From Symbiodinium natans (Eukaryota; Sar; Dinophyceae; Suessiales; Symbiodiniaceae): 11,793 nt of DNA. Position numbers and translations under genes: made by a program. The notes below the pieces were generated by a model. That model was not told the DNA's origin. It was given only the letters and a program-made list of their open reading frames with translations, and did not search any database. Below are positions 1 to 6,528 of this stretch, piece after piece; position 1 is the first letter of the stretch; each line of letters opens with the position of its first letter. The stretch covers positions 99,642 through 111,434 of the forward strand of contig CAJNDS010000574.1 of NCBI GenBank assembly GCA_905221605.1, in the 5' to 3' direction.

Positions 1-191
1 TAGGGTTGAGGGCACCAAGCCCCGAAACCCTGCGGCTCAAAAAAAGATTTAAGCCCATTCTCAGATTCTGGGGGAGTACTACGGATGGGCCGGAGCCCAA
101 ACCCCGAATCCTAGTTGGAACCCTGCGAAAAGCCCGAACCCCAACACGGCCCTAGCCCCAAACCCGGGTTTTGGGTTACGGATTAAGGTTA
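1..191. repeat. Degenerate telomere-like leader with a central palindrome
   Basis: Scattered decayed heptamers (CCCGAAACCC, CCCAAACCC, GGTTTTGGG) lie in otherwise unrecognised sequence. At 160-171 the two orientations meet in a perfect 12-bp palindrome, AAACCCGGGTTT, a C-strand to G-strand junction. No coding signal is seen. Confidence 0.5.
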
Positions 192-286
192 AAACCCTAA
201 ACCCTAAACCCTAAACCCTAAACCCTAAACTCTAAACCCTAAACCCTAAACCCTAAACCCTAAACCCTAAACCCTAAACCCTAAAC
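192..286 (-). repeat. Telomere-type array (CCCTAAA)n
   Basis: About 13 tandem CCCTAAA units with one CTCTAAA variant near 231. The G-rich strand is the minus strand. The array stops abruptly at AAACACCAG. The following 105 bp (287-390) is non-repetitive and unrecognised. Confidence 0.95.
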
Positions 287-390
287 AAACACCAGCCCTA
301 AATGTGGGCGAGGCGCTATCTTCAGCTCGCGTGACACCTCCACAGACATTGGAGGGAAGGGGGACTTCTGCCGAAGCTACTTCTGGAAAA

Positions 391-480
391 TAACCCTAAC
401 CCCTAAACCCTAAACCCTAAACACCCTATAAACCCTATAAACCCTATAAACCCTAAACCCGAAACCCTAAACCCTAAACA
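391..480 (-). repeat. Telomere-like array with 9-mer variant
   Basis: CCCTAAA units interrupted by three tandem AAACCCTAT 9-mers (about 422-452), then CCCGAAA and CCCTAAA. The length variant shows local expansion of an altered unit rather than simple point decay. Confidence 0.9.
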
Positions 481-586
481 CCGCAGGCTCCCTGAGAATC
501 TTCCATGGGCACCACTTCTGCGCACACAGACAAAGAAACGGATTGGGGGGCAGGCCCAAGTATGGAGTTCGCATTCCTTTTTGTTT

Positions 587-718
587 GGGGGGGGGGAGGG
601 GGGGTGGGGGGAGGGGGGGGGGGGTTTGGGGTTTGGGGTTTGGGGTTGGGGTTTGGGGTTGGGTCTTGGGGTTTGGGTTTAGGTTTAGGGTTTAGGGTTT
701 AGGCGGGGGGGGGGGGGG
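587..718 (+). repeat. Poly-G / TTTGGGG / TTTAGGG tract
   Basis: Long G-runs broken by single A or T (587-624) pass into TTTGGGG/TTGGGG units, then TTTAGGG (about 675-703), and end in a second G-run (704-718). Every few bases there is a run of at least three G, so the plus strand can form stacked G-quadruplexes. The glycine-rich frame across 505-702 is a by-product of these runs and is not called as a gene. Confidence 0.85.
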
Positions 719-746
719 TCCGAATTGAGGGGTATTGAAGGCCTAA

Positions 747-915
747 ACCCTCCAGGGCGGTTCAGGGTTGGAGGTTGGGGCCTTAAGCCCTAAACCCTAA
801 ACTCTTCAACCTAAACAAATAGTGACAATGCTCCAGGAGCCGATAAACACCCAGCAAGCATGAGGACATATATCAAGCGGTTTTAGGGTTTAGGGTTTAG
901 GGTCCAGGGTTGGTT
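747..915. repeat. Short opposed telomere-like patches
   Basis: A C-strand patch at about 786-803 (CCCTAAACCCTAAAC) is followed by about 78 bp of unrecognised sequence and a G-strand patch at 881-915 (TTTTAGGGTTTAGGG, then decayed). The order C then G is that of a doubly capped short segment. Confidence 0.7.
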
Positions 916-1008
916 TTGGGCCCATTCAACGAAAGACATCGCAGCCTGGCAGAGGGAGACACCGCCCTTGTGGCCAGCCACCATCACCTGAGGCCGCTAG
1001 GGGCCGGG

Positions 1009-1123
1009 AAACCCTAAACCCTAAACCCTGAAACCCTAAACCCTAAACCCTGAACCCTAAACCCGAAACCCTGAACCCTAAACCCTAAACCCTAAACCCT
1101 GAACCCTAAACACTGAACCCTAA
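1009..1123 (-). repeat. Telomere-type array with CCCTGAA variants
   Basis: About 16 heptamers, mixing CCCTAAA, CCCTGAA, CCCGAAA and CACTGAA. It faces the G-strand array at 1157 across only 33 bp, so the two can pair as one long imperfect hairpin. Confidence 0.93.
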
Positions 1124-1156
1124 GTCGCTGGAGCCCCTTAAGCTCCTCAAGCCCTA

Positions 1157-1264
1157 TTGAGGGTTGGGGTTTTTAGGGTTTAGGGTTTAGGGTTTAGGGT
1201 TTAGGGTGTAGGGTTTAGGGTTTAGGGTTTAGCGTTTAGCGTTTAGGGTTTAGGGTTTAGGGTC
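1157..1264 (+). repeat. Telomere-type array (TTTAGGG)n
   Basis: About 15 units with GTTTAGC and TGTAGGG variants. It is the inverted partner of 1009-1123. It ends at GTCTGGGAAACC, where decayed C-strand motifs resume. Confidence 0.93.
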
Positions 1265-1358
1265 TGGGAAACCCTATATAAACCTTGAACTCCAAACTAC
1301 AACCTTTGACCCACCAAACCCAAAAGCCCCGAAAACCCTCCAAACCCAGAGGCAGGAG

Positions 1359-1421
1359 GTTAGGGTTTCGGGTTTAGGTTTGTTTTAGGGTTTAGGGCTT
1401 CGGGTTTAGGGTAATTTAGGG
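1359..1421 (+). repeat. Degenerate TTTAGGG/TTTCGGG patch
   Basis: Heptamers with TTTCGGG and CTTCGGG substitutions and one AATTTAGGG break. This is older-looking than the pure arrays. Confidence 0.75.
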
Positions 1422-1493
1422 CTGCTTGACCTCCCCAAGGCCCCTAACCCTGAACCATCCTACACCCTTAAACGCCCACCCCAAAGCTCGTCC

Positions 1494-1556
1494 CAAACCC
1501 TAAACCATAAACCCCCAACCCTAAACTCTAAACTACCCTAAACTACCCTAAACCCC
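1494..1556 (-). repeat. Degenerate C-strand array with AAACTACCCT unit
   Basis: CCCTAAA-like units include a tandem 10-mer, AAACTACCCT, about 1530-1550. The block supplies the stop codon of the minus-strand open frame that begins beyond it at 1938. Confidence 0.8.
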
Positions 1557-1938
1557 GGGGCGGCGCGGCATGCAGCGAGGCGAGCTCGAAATTGTGCTCA
1601 TCTATTTGCCACAGGAGGTGCGCCTGAGGATAAGTCGGAGCAGGCACGAGCTGGAAGCTGGCACAAGGTTCATAATTGTCCCTTCCAATAAAGAGAGCAG
1701 TGTCAAAGGACATTTCTTGTGTGTCGATGACATCTTGCACGCCCATCCATTCTTCCACTAGGGACAGTGCCTCCTGAACCTGCGCAAGGGTGGCAGGAAG
1801 GCTGCCCTTGACGAAAAGGGCGAGTTCACCCCGGAGCCGATTAGAGACAATGGCTTGCCTGCGGGGGGTGAGCCAGAACCCCAACCTTATAGCTCTGGCC
1901 TCAAGGGCATCGGTCATGTCCCTACGCAGGCGGGGAAT
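1543..1938 (-). CDS. Hypothetical coding fragment bounded by telomere repeats
   Basis: I do not recognise this protein. The frame is open from 1938 to a TAG at 1543-1545, 131 codons. The first methionine is at 1917, giving 124 residues, but seven coding-like codons (IPRLRRD) precede it, so this may be an exon rather than a complete gene. Composition is protein-like: charged and aliphatic residues alternate, LRGELALFVKG and LAQVQEALSLVEEWMG look helical, and many third positions are G or C. There is no signal peptide or clear membrane segment. The 5' edge abuts GGTTTAG of the array at 1939-1990, and the last residues (RGLG) and stop lie in the 1494-1556 array, so both ends are telomeric. A retroelement Gag-like helix bundle is one possibility, but no zinc knuckle or protease motif supports it. 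The opposite-strand frame at 1570-1761 is treated as its shadow. Confidence 0.4.
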   Translation of the reverse strand: MPRLRRDMTDALEARAIRLGFWLTPRRQAIVSNRLRGELALFVKGSLPATLAQVQEALSLVEEWMGVQDVIDTQEMSFDTALFIGRDNYEPCASFQLVPAPTYPQAHLLWQIDEHNFELASLHAAPPRGLG

Positions 1939-1990
1939 CTAAACCCTAAACCCTGAACCCTAAACCCTAAACCCTAATCCCTAAACCCTT
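1939..1990 (-). repeat. Telomere-type array (CCCTAAA)n
   Basis: About 7 units with CCCTGAA and CCCTAAT variants. It sits directly upstream, in the minus-strand sense, of the open frame ending at 1543. Confidence 0.92.
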
Positions 1991-2060
1991 GCTTGCAGCC
2001 ATGAGGCCAGGCATCGGGGGTCCGAGGAGAGCGCCAAGTAGGGCCTCGAGGCTTCTTGGA

Positions 2061-2154
2061 TTTCAGGGTTTCGGGTTTAGGGTTTCAGGGTTTCAGGGTT
2101 TTAGGGTTTTAGGATTTAGGGGTGGGTTTTAGGGTTTAGGGTTTAGGGTTTAGG
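2061..2154 (+). repeat. Degenerate TTTAGGG/TTTCAGGG array
   Basis: Mixes TTTCAGGG and TTTTAGGG 8-mers with TTTAGGG heptamers, ending in three pure units before GTGAGGTGAGG. Confidence 0.88.
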
Positions 2155-2458
2155 TGAGGTGAGGTCTGACAAAAGGGCGGCGCCTCTGGCACAGGGCTTC
2201 AGGAGCCAGCCCCATCATGGGTTTCACGTAGCCAGGCTGTATGCAAAGCGAAAACTTCGGGTAAACTCACCACGCAATGATTTGCCAACATCCTGTTTTA
2301 GGGCTTAGGATCCTGTTATAGGGCTTAGTGTTCAGGAAAAGAGTTATCTTAAACCAAAGAACGACCCCCCCTCACGAGAACTAGGCATCCCTTTTTGTTG
2401 GAGGTCATTTGCAGGAAGGTTCGACTGAATGTGGCAAACCCGTAAAGCCCTCAGCTCT
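2155..2458. other. Spacer, no gene recognised; 20-bp tandem duplication
   Basis: The only structure seen is a tandem 20-mer at 2290-2309 and 2310-2329 (ATCCTGTTTTAGGGCTTAGG and a diverged copy), itself telomere-like. A 30-codon minus-strand frame is too short to support. Confidence 0.5.
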
Positions 2459-2501
2459 CAACCCTAAACCCTGAACTGAAAACCCTAAACCCTAAACCCT
2501 T
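2459..2501 (-). repeat. Short CCCTAAA array
   Basis: About 5 units with one CCCTGAACTGAAAA irregularity. The minus-strand frame 2492-2695 starts in the next spacer and ends in this repeat; it has no recognisable domain. Confidence 0.85.
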
Positions 2502-2656
2502 ATCGTTTTAGGCGTGAGCGCCGCGGGCGACTCCTGATAAAACGCTCGATTCGGGTTTGGGTCCTTGTTTCGCGTGTGACCAAAGCTCCAGTATTTGCAC
2601 ACTTTTACACCGCTCGGTGTACGCTTTTCAGGAGGTGTTCCAGAAGATGGCTTCTG

Positions 2657-2711
2657 ATGAGGTGTTGACCCAGGTTTTATCCACGTTTTAACCACATCTT
2701 ACGAAGGCCGG
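2657..2711 (+). repeat. Left arm of inverted repeat flanking the largest array
   Basis: The core CCACATCTTACGAAGGCCGG (2692-2711) is repeated in inverted form at 3020-3039 with 18 of 20 matches. Similarity continues outward (TGAGGT...TTTATCCAC), with an extra GTTTTAACCAC in this arm. Confidence 0.75.
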
Positions 2712-2727
2712 GCAGCCAGCACGCAAC

Positions 2728-3001
2728 TTGAGGGTTTAGGGTTTAGGGTTTAGGGTTTAGGGTTTAGGGTTTAGGGTTTAGGGTTTAGGGTTTAGGGTTT
2801 AGGGTTTAGGGTTTAGGGTTTAGGGTTTAGGTTTAGTGATTAGGGTTTAGGGTTTAGGGTTTAGGGTTTAGGGTTTAGGGTTTAGGGTTTAGGGTTTAGG
2901 GTTTAGGGTTTAGGGTTTAGGGTTTAGGGTTTAGGGTTTAGGGTTTAGGGTTTAGGGTTTAGGGTTTAGGGTTTAGGGCTCAGGGTTTAGGGTTTAGGGT
3001 G
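2728..3001 (+). repeat. Largest telomere-type array (TTTAGGG)n
   Basis: About 39 units. After a TTGAGGG unit come 13 perfect TTTAGGG copies (2735-2825), an irregular stretch (2826-2845), 19 perfect copies (2846-2978), one CTCAGGG and two final units. All frames on both strands contain stops. Confidence 0.97.
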
Positions 3002-3019
3002 TTGAGGATTTTGGAGTTG

Positions 3020-3068
3020 CCGGCCCCCGTAAGATGTGGATAAAGCCTAGGAAACAAACCTCACCAAC
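3020..3068 (-). repeat. Right arm of inverted repeat flanking the largest array
   Basis: Inverted partner of 2657-2711. The reverse complement reads CCACATCTTACGGGGGCCGG, and the outer part contains GGCTTTATCCAC. The arm continues into GCCTAGGAA, a motif also found at 4442 and 8126. Confidence 0.75.
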
Positions 3069-3120
3069 AGGAAAGATAACAGGAGTCGTCTGAGGCGCAC
3101 CTGCCTTGTTCTAAGAAACC

Positions 3121-3270
3121 CAAACCCTAAACGCCCTAAACCCTAAACCCTAAACCCTAAACCCCAAACCCCAAACCCCAAACCTAAACCCTAAACCCTA
3201 AACCCTAAACCCTAAACCCTAAACCCTAAACCCTAAACCCTAAACCCTAAACCCTAAACCCTAAACCCTT
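3121..3270 (-). repeat. Telomere-type array with CCCCAAA subarray
   Basis: About 21 units. A short run of CCCCAAA (about 3160-3181) is embedded near the left end; the right part (from about 3184) is pure CCCTAAA. It faces 2728-3001 in the opposite orientation across 119 bp. Confidence 0.96.
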
Positions 3271-3352
3271 ATCTTGTGCTACGAACACTTCGATGGAGCC
3301 GTGCCTGGCAGAGTAGACGTGGTTTGGCAAGGTCACCTCAGAATCAGGTGGA

Positions 3353-3421
3353 GGGGTTTAGGGTTTAGGGTTTAGGGTTCAGGGTTCAGGGTTTAGGGTT
3401 TAGGGTTTAGGGTTTAGTGTT
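3353..3421 (+). repeat. Telomere-type array with TTCAGGG variants
   Basis: About 10 units, two of them TTCAGGG, ending at TTTAGTGTTTTAGAC. With the array ending at 3270 it brackets an 82-bp spacer in C-then-G order. Confidence 0.93.
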
Positions 3422-3482
3422 TTAGACTTTGAGATGTAGAGATGAGGGTGTAATTCGATTCAGGGTTCATAGAGTGTATTTG

Positions 3483-3542
3483 GGTTCTAGAGCTAGGGTT
3501 TTAGGGTTTTAGGGCTTTGCGGTTTAGGGGTTTAGGGGTTCG
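3483..3542 (+). repeat. Degenerate TTTTAGGG/TTTAGGGG patch
   Basis: Octamer variants TTTTAGGG and TTTAGGGG dominate. This is not a heptamer array. Confidence 0.75.
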
Positions 3543-3625
3543 GGGCACTTGTGTATCTGTTGAAGAGCCTCCCGGCTTCTCGTGGCTGTACGTTAATGAG
3601 CACTAGGTGCTGTGGGATTAGCTCA

Positions 3626-3698
3626 CCCTCAACCCTAAACCCTAAACCCTAAACCCTGAACCCTGAACCCTGAACCCTGAACCCTGAACCCTGGACCC
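3626..3698 (-). repeat. CCCTAAA array passing into (CCCTGAA)5
   Basis: Three CCCTAAA units are followed by five tandem CCCTGAA units (3654-3688) and a CCCTGGA. The change of unit is abrupt, as expected of local amplification of one variant. Confidence 0.94.
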
Positions 3699-3785
3699 CA
3701 CCAAACGTCCATGGCCAATCCTGATAACGGGAACCACAAAACCCCAAAATCTTGGGAAACCTCCTGCGCAGCAAGCCCGAAACAC

Positions 3786-3842
3786 AAAACCCTAAGCCCC
3801 AAACCCTAAACCCTAAACCCTAATTAGACCTTAAACCCTAAG
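3786..3842 (-). repeat. Short CCCTAAA array
   Basis: Units CCCTAAG, CCCCAAA and three CCCTAAA, then decayed. The next 100 bp (3843-3942) holds CGGCCTCAAGCGGCC and GATGAGGGCTTGTCGC, the latter resembling spacer sequence at 4560 and 8831. Confidence 0.85.
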
Positions 3843-3942
3843 CTCGAATCTCTTGGCTTCGGCCTCAAGCGGCCAAAGCGGCCTACAGTCCTGACTGATG
3901 AGGGCTTGTCGCTATGGAGCAGAGATTCCTATGAATTGGCTT

Positions 3943-3996
3943 GGGGTTTAGGGTTGTAGAGTGTAGGGTTAATGGGGTTTACGGTCTAGGGTTCAA
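3943..3996 (+). repeat. Degenerate G-strand patch
   Basis: TTTAGGG, TGTAGAG, TGTAGGG and TTTACGG units. Heavily decayed. Confidence 0.65.
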
Positions 3997-4315
3997 GGTT
4001 TCCATGCCCTAGGATTTAAGGACTGGGGTGAATGGCTCAAGGGTATGAGACTTACAATGGACATGGAGACAGAATGCCAGAAAACTCAGTGGCAGGCTCG
4101 TGCGTGGAGCTTCCTGAGACGCGCATTTTTTCTAGACCCCCCAAACTCTAAACCCCAACAGACCACCAACGTAAAACAACTTTCACATGTAACTTCCCAA
4201 AACGTGATGATTCACGCTTTCATGCGTGGGAGCGCCGTACCTAGACGTACTTTTGCCTGTCTTATGTAGCCCTTACTTAGGTGGCATAAATGGGGGTTTG
4301 CAGGCTTGAGGGCTT
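3997..4315. other. Spacer, no gene recognised
   Basis: A 74-codon plus-strand frame (4045-4269) is the only open frame. It is rich in Gln, Thr and Met, has no recognisable domain and no consistent third-position preference, so it is not called. Confidence 0.45.
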
Positions 4316-4350
4316 ACCCTAGACCCTAAACCCTAAAACCTAAACCCTAT
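4316..4350 (-). repeat. Short CCCTAAA array
   Basis: Five imperfect units. TTTGCAG occurs on both sides (4297-4303 and 4353-4359), a weak 7-bp flanking direct repeat. The right flank TATTTTTTGCAG followed by ATG resembles a 3' splice site, but the frame it opens closes after seven codons. Confidence 0.85.
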
Positions 4351-4441
4351 TTTTTGCAGATGGCTAGCAGTAGGGGGGCTTAATTCTTTAGTGGCTGTAG
4401 GAAAGTTTTAGCTTGAGTCAGAGTACCAGACCCAACAGTAG

Positions 4442-4585
4442 CCTAGGAAGAAAAGGGTGCCCTTTTGTTAAAAGAAAAAAAACCTACGCCCTAAACCCTA
4501 AACCCTAAACCCTATTGATATTGTTCTAAACGGGCCGAAGGGAACCTAATTTTTAGACAGGGAATGAGGGCCTACTCGCAGCCGG
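4442..4585 (+). repeat. Dispersed spacer repeat, copy A (array-containing)
   Basis: Order: CCTAGGAAGAAAAGGGTGCCC (4442-4462, match to 8126), a short CCCTAAA array (4487-4514), CCGAAG (4535-4540) and GGGAATGAGGGCCTACTC (4560-4577). The last segment matches 8831-8848 at 16 of 18 bases. Related copies are at 8126-8303 and 8782-8855. Confidence 0.65.
4487..4514 (-). repeat. Short CCCTAAA array within copy A
   Basis: About four units lying at the same relative place as the larger array 8146-8222 of copy B. Confidence 0.88.
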
Positions 4586-4611
4586 GGGTTGTTGGGTTGT
4601 TGGGTTGTTGG
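4586..4611 (+). repeat. (GGGTTGTT)3 microsatellite
   Basis: Three exact 8-mers immediately before the TTCAGGG array. This is a telomere-related G-rich unit not seen elsewhere in the window. Confidence 0.85.
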
Positions 4612-4612
4612 C

Positions 4613-4711
4613 TTCAGGGTTCAGGGTTCAGGGTTCAGGGCTAAGGGTTTAGGGTTAAGGGTTAAGGGTTAAGGGTTTCGGGTTTAGGGTTCAGGGTTCA
4701 GGGTTGAGGGG
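4613..4711 (+). repeat. Ordered variant array TTCAGGG / TTAAGGG / TTTAGGG
   Basis: Fourteen heptamers in strict register: four TTCAGGG, CTAAGGG, TTTAGGG, three TTAAGGG, TTTCGGG, TTTAGGG, two TTCAGGG, TTGAGGG. Substitutions fall only in the first four positions, leaving GGG intact. The GGG-preserving pattern resembles telomere-proximal variant repeats. Confidence 0.94.
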
Positions 4712-4827
4712 TCCGGACTTCGGCATAATAGAACCCCTAAGCCCCCCTGTGCTTCTGTACGCCTTGCCAGGGTGGCCTGCCCTGGGTGCCCACGTAAGCA
4801 GAAGTCAGAGTTTCAGGGCCCTCGTCG

Positions 4828-5014
4828 TTTAGGGTTTAGGGTTTAGGGTTTAGGGTTTAGGGTTTAGGGTTTAGGGTTTAGGGTTTAGGGTTTAGGGTTT
4901 AGGGTTTAGGGTCCAGGGTTTAGGGTTTAGGGTTGAGGGTTGAGGGTTTAGGGTTTCGGTTTAGCATTCGGGTTTAGGGTGTGGGTTTTAGTTTAGGGTT
5001 TAGGGTTTAGGGTT
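4828..5014 (+). repeat. Telomere-type array (TTTAGGG)n
   Basis: Twelve perfect units (4828-4911), then TCCAGGG, two TTTAGGG, two TTGAGGG and increasingly decayed units, with three clean TTTAGGG at the right end. The block is purest at the left and decays inward. Confidence 0.95.
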
Positions 5015-5103
5015 CCAACAGTCCCAAACCGCCAGCCCTCAACCCTGAAACGTCCTCAGCACTTCCCCCAGGATGGCCCTGAACACCCTCTGAAAAAAAT
5101 GTT

Positions 5104-5119
5104 CCTGAATATGATCCTC
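5104..5119 (+). repeat. Left flanking direct repeat of a telomeric insertion
   Basis: CCTGAATATGATCCTC recurs at 5186-5201 as CCGGAATATGATCCTC (15 of 16), directly flanking the array 5127-5187. It looks like a target-site duplication. Confidence 0.8.
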
Positions 5120-5126
5120 CTACATA

Positions 5127-5187
5127 CACCCTAAACCCTTAACCCTAAACCCTAAACCCTAAACCCTAAACCCTAAACCCTAAACCC
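5127..5187 (-). repeat. CCCTAAA array flanked by direct repeat
   Basis: About eight to nine units, one CCCTTAA. It is bounded by CTACATACA on the left and directly by the second copy of the flanking repeat on the right. Confidence 0.95.
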
Positions 5188-5201
5188 GGAATATGATCCT
5201 C
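5186..5201 (+). repeat. Right flanking direct repeat of a telomeric insertion
   Basis: Second copy of the 16-bp sequence at 5104-5119, with one mismatch at the third base. Its first two bases overlap the last CCC of the array. Confidence 0.8.
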
Positions 5202-5505
5202 TTTCCAGAACCCAAGAAGGGAAGATATGACACGTCCCAAGTGCCTACCGACCCCGCAAGACCCTACAGCCGCACTACAGCCCTATAGTAGAAGACAAAA
5301 AGTTGGAAACTCAATAGCCTCAATCGCTAGGAGTAAAGTATAGGGAATCCCAGCACTATTTGAAAAAATTGTCCTTAAGAAGTTTTCCAAGTTTTTGTTT
5401 TTTTCTTAAACTGGAATCGCCCAAAGGCGGGACGGGTAACGTCCTCCAGCGGTGAAACTATGCCCAGCACTCACACTGGTAGCCAAAGACGACGACCACC
5501 CGCCA
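5202..5505. other. Spacer, no gene recognised
   Basis: Unrecognised sequence. CTTAAACTGGAATCGCCC (about 5406-5423) resembles CTTAAAACTGGAGTCCCG at 8691, which suggests a dispersed family. A T-rich run is present near 5393-5404. No open frame is worth calling. Confidence 0.5.
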
Positions 5506-5540
5506 TAGGGTTTAGTGTTTAGGGTTTAGAGTTTAGGGAT
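5506..5540 (+). repeat. Short TTTAGGG array
   Basis: Four to five units (TTTAGTG, TTTAGGG, TTTAGAG, TTTAGGG). It lies between two segments that both have relatives at 8690-8775, where no array occurs. Confidence 0.8.
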
Positions 5541-5644
5541 AACAAACCACTGAACTCTTGATTGGTGCCACGGTGCAATCGCGGGGCTCCCAAGCCCGGC
5601 ACAGGGACCAAATCCTCTGGCACCTGCCGAAAGAGGCTGGCAAT

Positions 5645-5683
5645 GGGTTTAGGAATTAGGGTTCAGGGTTCAGGGTTTAGGCT
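5645..5683 (+). repeat. Short TTTAGGG/TTCAGGG array
   Basis: Five imperfect units, including two TTCAGGG. Confidence 0.8.
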
Positions 5684-5726
5684 TGGAGGTTCATGGTGCT
5701 TAATGTTGCACTGTCTTTAGTATGGG

Positions 5727-5813
5727 CCCCCCCCCCCCCCCCCCAAACAAATTTGGACCCTCTATAAACGCGTGGCCCGGCGACCCCCCCAAACAAATTG
5801 GGGGGGGGGGGGG
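5727..5813. repeat. C18 and G14 homopolymers around AAACAAATT motifs
   Basis: C18 (5727-5744) followed by AAACAAATTT; then C7 (5784-5790), AAACAAATT and G14 (5800-5813). The motif CCCCAAACAAATTT recurs inverted at 6039-6052. The Pro/Gly-rich frame over 5722-5919 is a by-product of the homopolymers. Confidence 0.85.
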
Positions 5814-5865
5814 ACCGCCCTCAGGGCCTCAAGCCTTTAGGACCTCAAGGCCTGAAGCTTTCCAG

Positions 5866-5999
5866 CCTTTAAGATTCCTGGAGCCCAAGGCCCTCGGGGC
5901 CTCAAGCCTTACTGCGTAAGCCCTTAACCCAAAACACAAACCCTCAAAAAAATCATCCGAAAACAACTTGGTATTATAGAGGGTAGCCAGACAAACTTA
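5866..5999 (+). repeat. Direct duplication, copy 1
   Basis: Shares with 6132-6270 the ordered segments CTTTAAG.TTCCTGGAGCCC, CTTACTGCG, CTTAACCCAAAACACAAACCC, an A-run, TCCG.AAA, ACTTG and an ATTATAG/ATAATAG plus GGGTA element. The spacing between copies is 266 bp. No open frame is conserved between them, so this is a non-coding duplication. Confidence 0.85.
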
Positions 6000-6131
6000 C
6001 TAAAAACAGTCTGACCGGCCCGTGGGCTACCTATCACAAAATTTGTTTGGGGCCTCGTTTCGTAATGAATTTCCATTAGGCTTTACATGGGATTGGCCGG
6101 GCTTAGATTTCTGGATTCTCCGCGCTCTGGC

Positions 6132-6270
6132 TCTTTAAGGTTCCTGGAGCCCAAGCCCTCAGGGCTTCAAGCCTTACTGCGAAAGCTCTTAACCCAAAAC
6201 ACAAACCCTTAAAAAAAAAAAAAAAACGTCCGGAAAAAACTTGTGATAATAGCGGGTACCCTGAACAAAC
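6132..6270 (+). repeat. Direct duplication, copy 2
   Basis: Second copy of 5866-5999. The A-run has grown to A16 (6211-6226). A further copy of its tail, CTTGTGATTATAGA, follows at 6296-6309, and ACTAAAAGCAGTCC (6322-6335) corresponds to ACTAAAAACAGTCT after copy 1. Confidence 0.85.
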
Positions 6271-6365
6271 TCGGTTCGCAGAATAAATTTTCGAAACTTG
6301 TGATTATAGACCCTCCTTATACTAAAAGCAGTCCAACATTATTAACCGTTAGAACTGCAAACTAT

Positions 6366-6448
6366 AGGTTTAGGGTTTAGGTTTTAGGGCTTTGCGTTCA
6401 GGGTTCCGGTTTAGGGCTTGAGTTTAGGGTCGGGGGGGGGGGGGGGGG
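6366..6448 (+). repeat. Degenerate TTTAGGG patch ending in G17
   Basis: TTTAGGG and TTTTAGGG units decay into CTTTGCG and TTCAGGG, followed by C and an uninterrupted run of 17 G (6432-6448). Confidence 0.8.
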
Positions 6449-6528
6449 TTGACATTCTCCAGCGTCATGGATTGCGGTAGAAATTTTGGGTAGCATCAAC
6501 AGGGTTTCTAGGGCTTAGGTTGAATGCT

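Noticed and set aside
364-522. ACTTCTGC on both sides of the array 391-480 as a target-site duplication
   Set aside because: Only 8 bp and the copies lie 20 to 35 bp away from the array edges, so chance is likely.
505-702. Glycine-rich 65-codon plus-strand frame
   Set aside because: It is a translation of G-homopolymer and TTTGGGG repeat and has no coding composition of its own.
1570-1761. 63-codon plus-strand frame opposite the minus-strand candidate
   Set aside because: Shorter, antisense to the better frame 1543-1938, with weaker third-position bias.
2492-2695. 67-codon minus-strand frame
   Set aside because: Proline/threonine/lysine-rich with no recognisable domain. It starts at the edge of the inverted-repeat arm and ends in telomere repeat.
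4045-4269. 74-codon plus-strand frame
   Set aside because: No domain, no codon bias, and located in a spacer without other gene signals.
4297-4359. TTTGCAG on both sides of the array 4316-4350
   Set aside because: Seven bases, not adjacent to the left array edge. Kept only as a weak remark in the feature entry.
4351-4386. TTTTTTGCAG followed by ATG, like a splice or trans-splice acceptor before a start
   Set aside because: The frame ends after seven codons, and a pyrimidine run plus CAG is common by chance.
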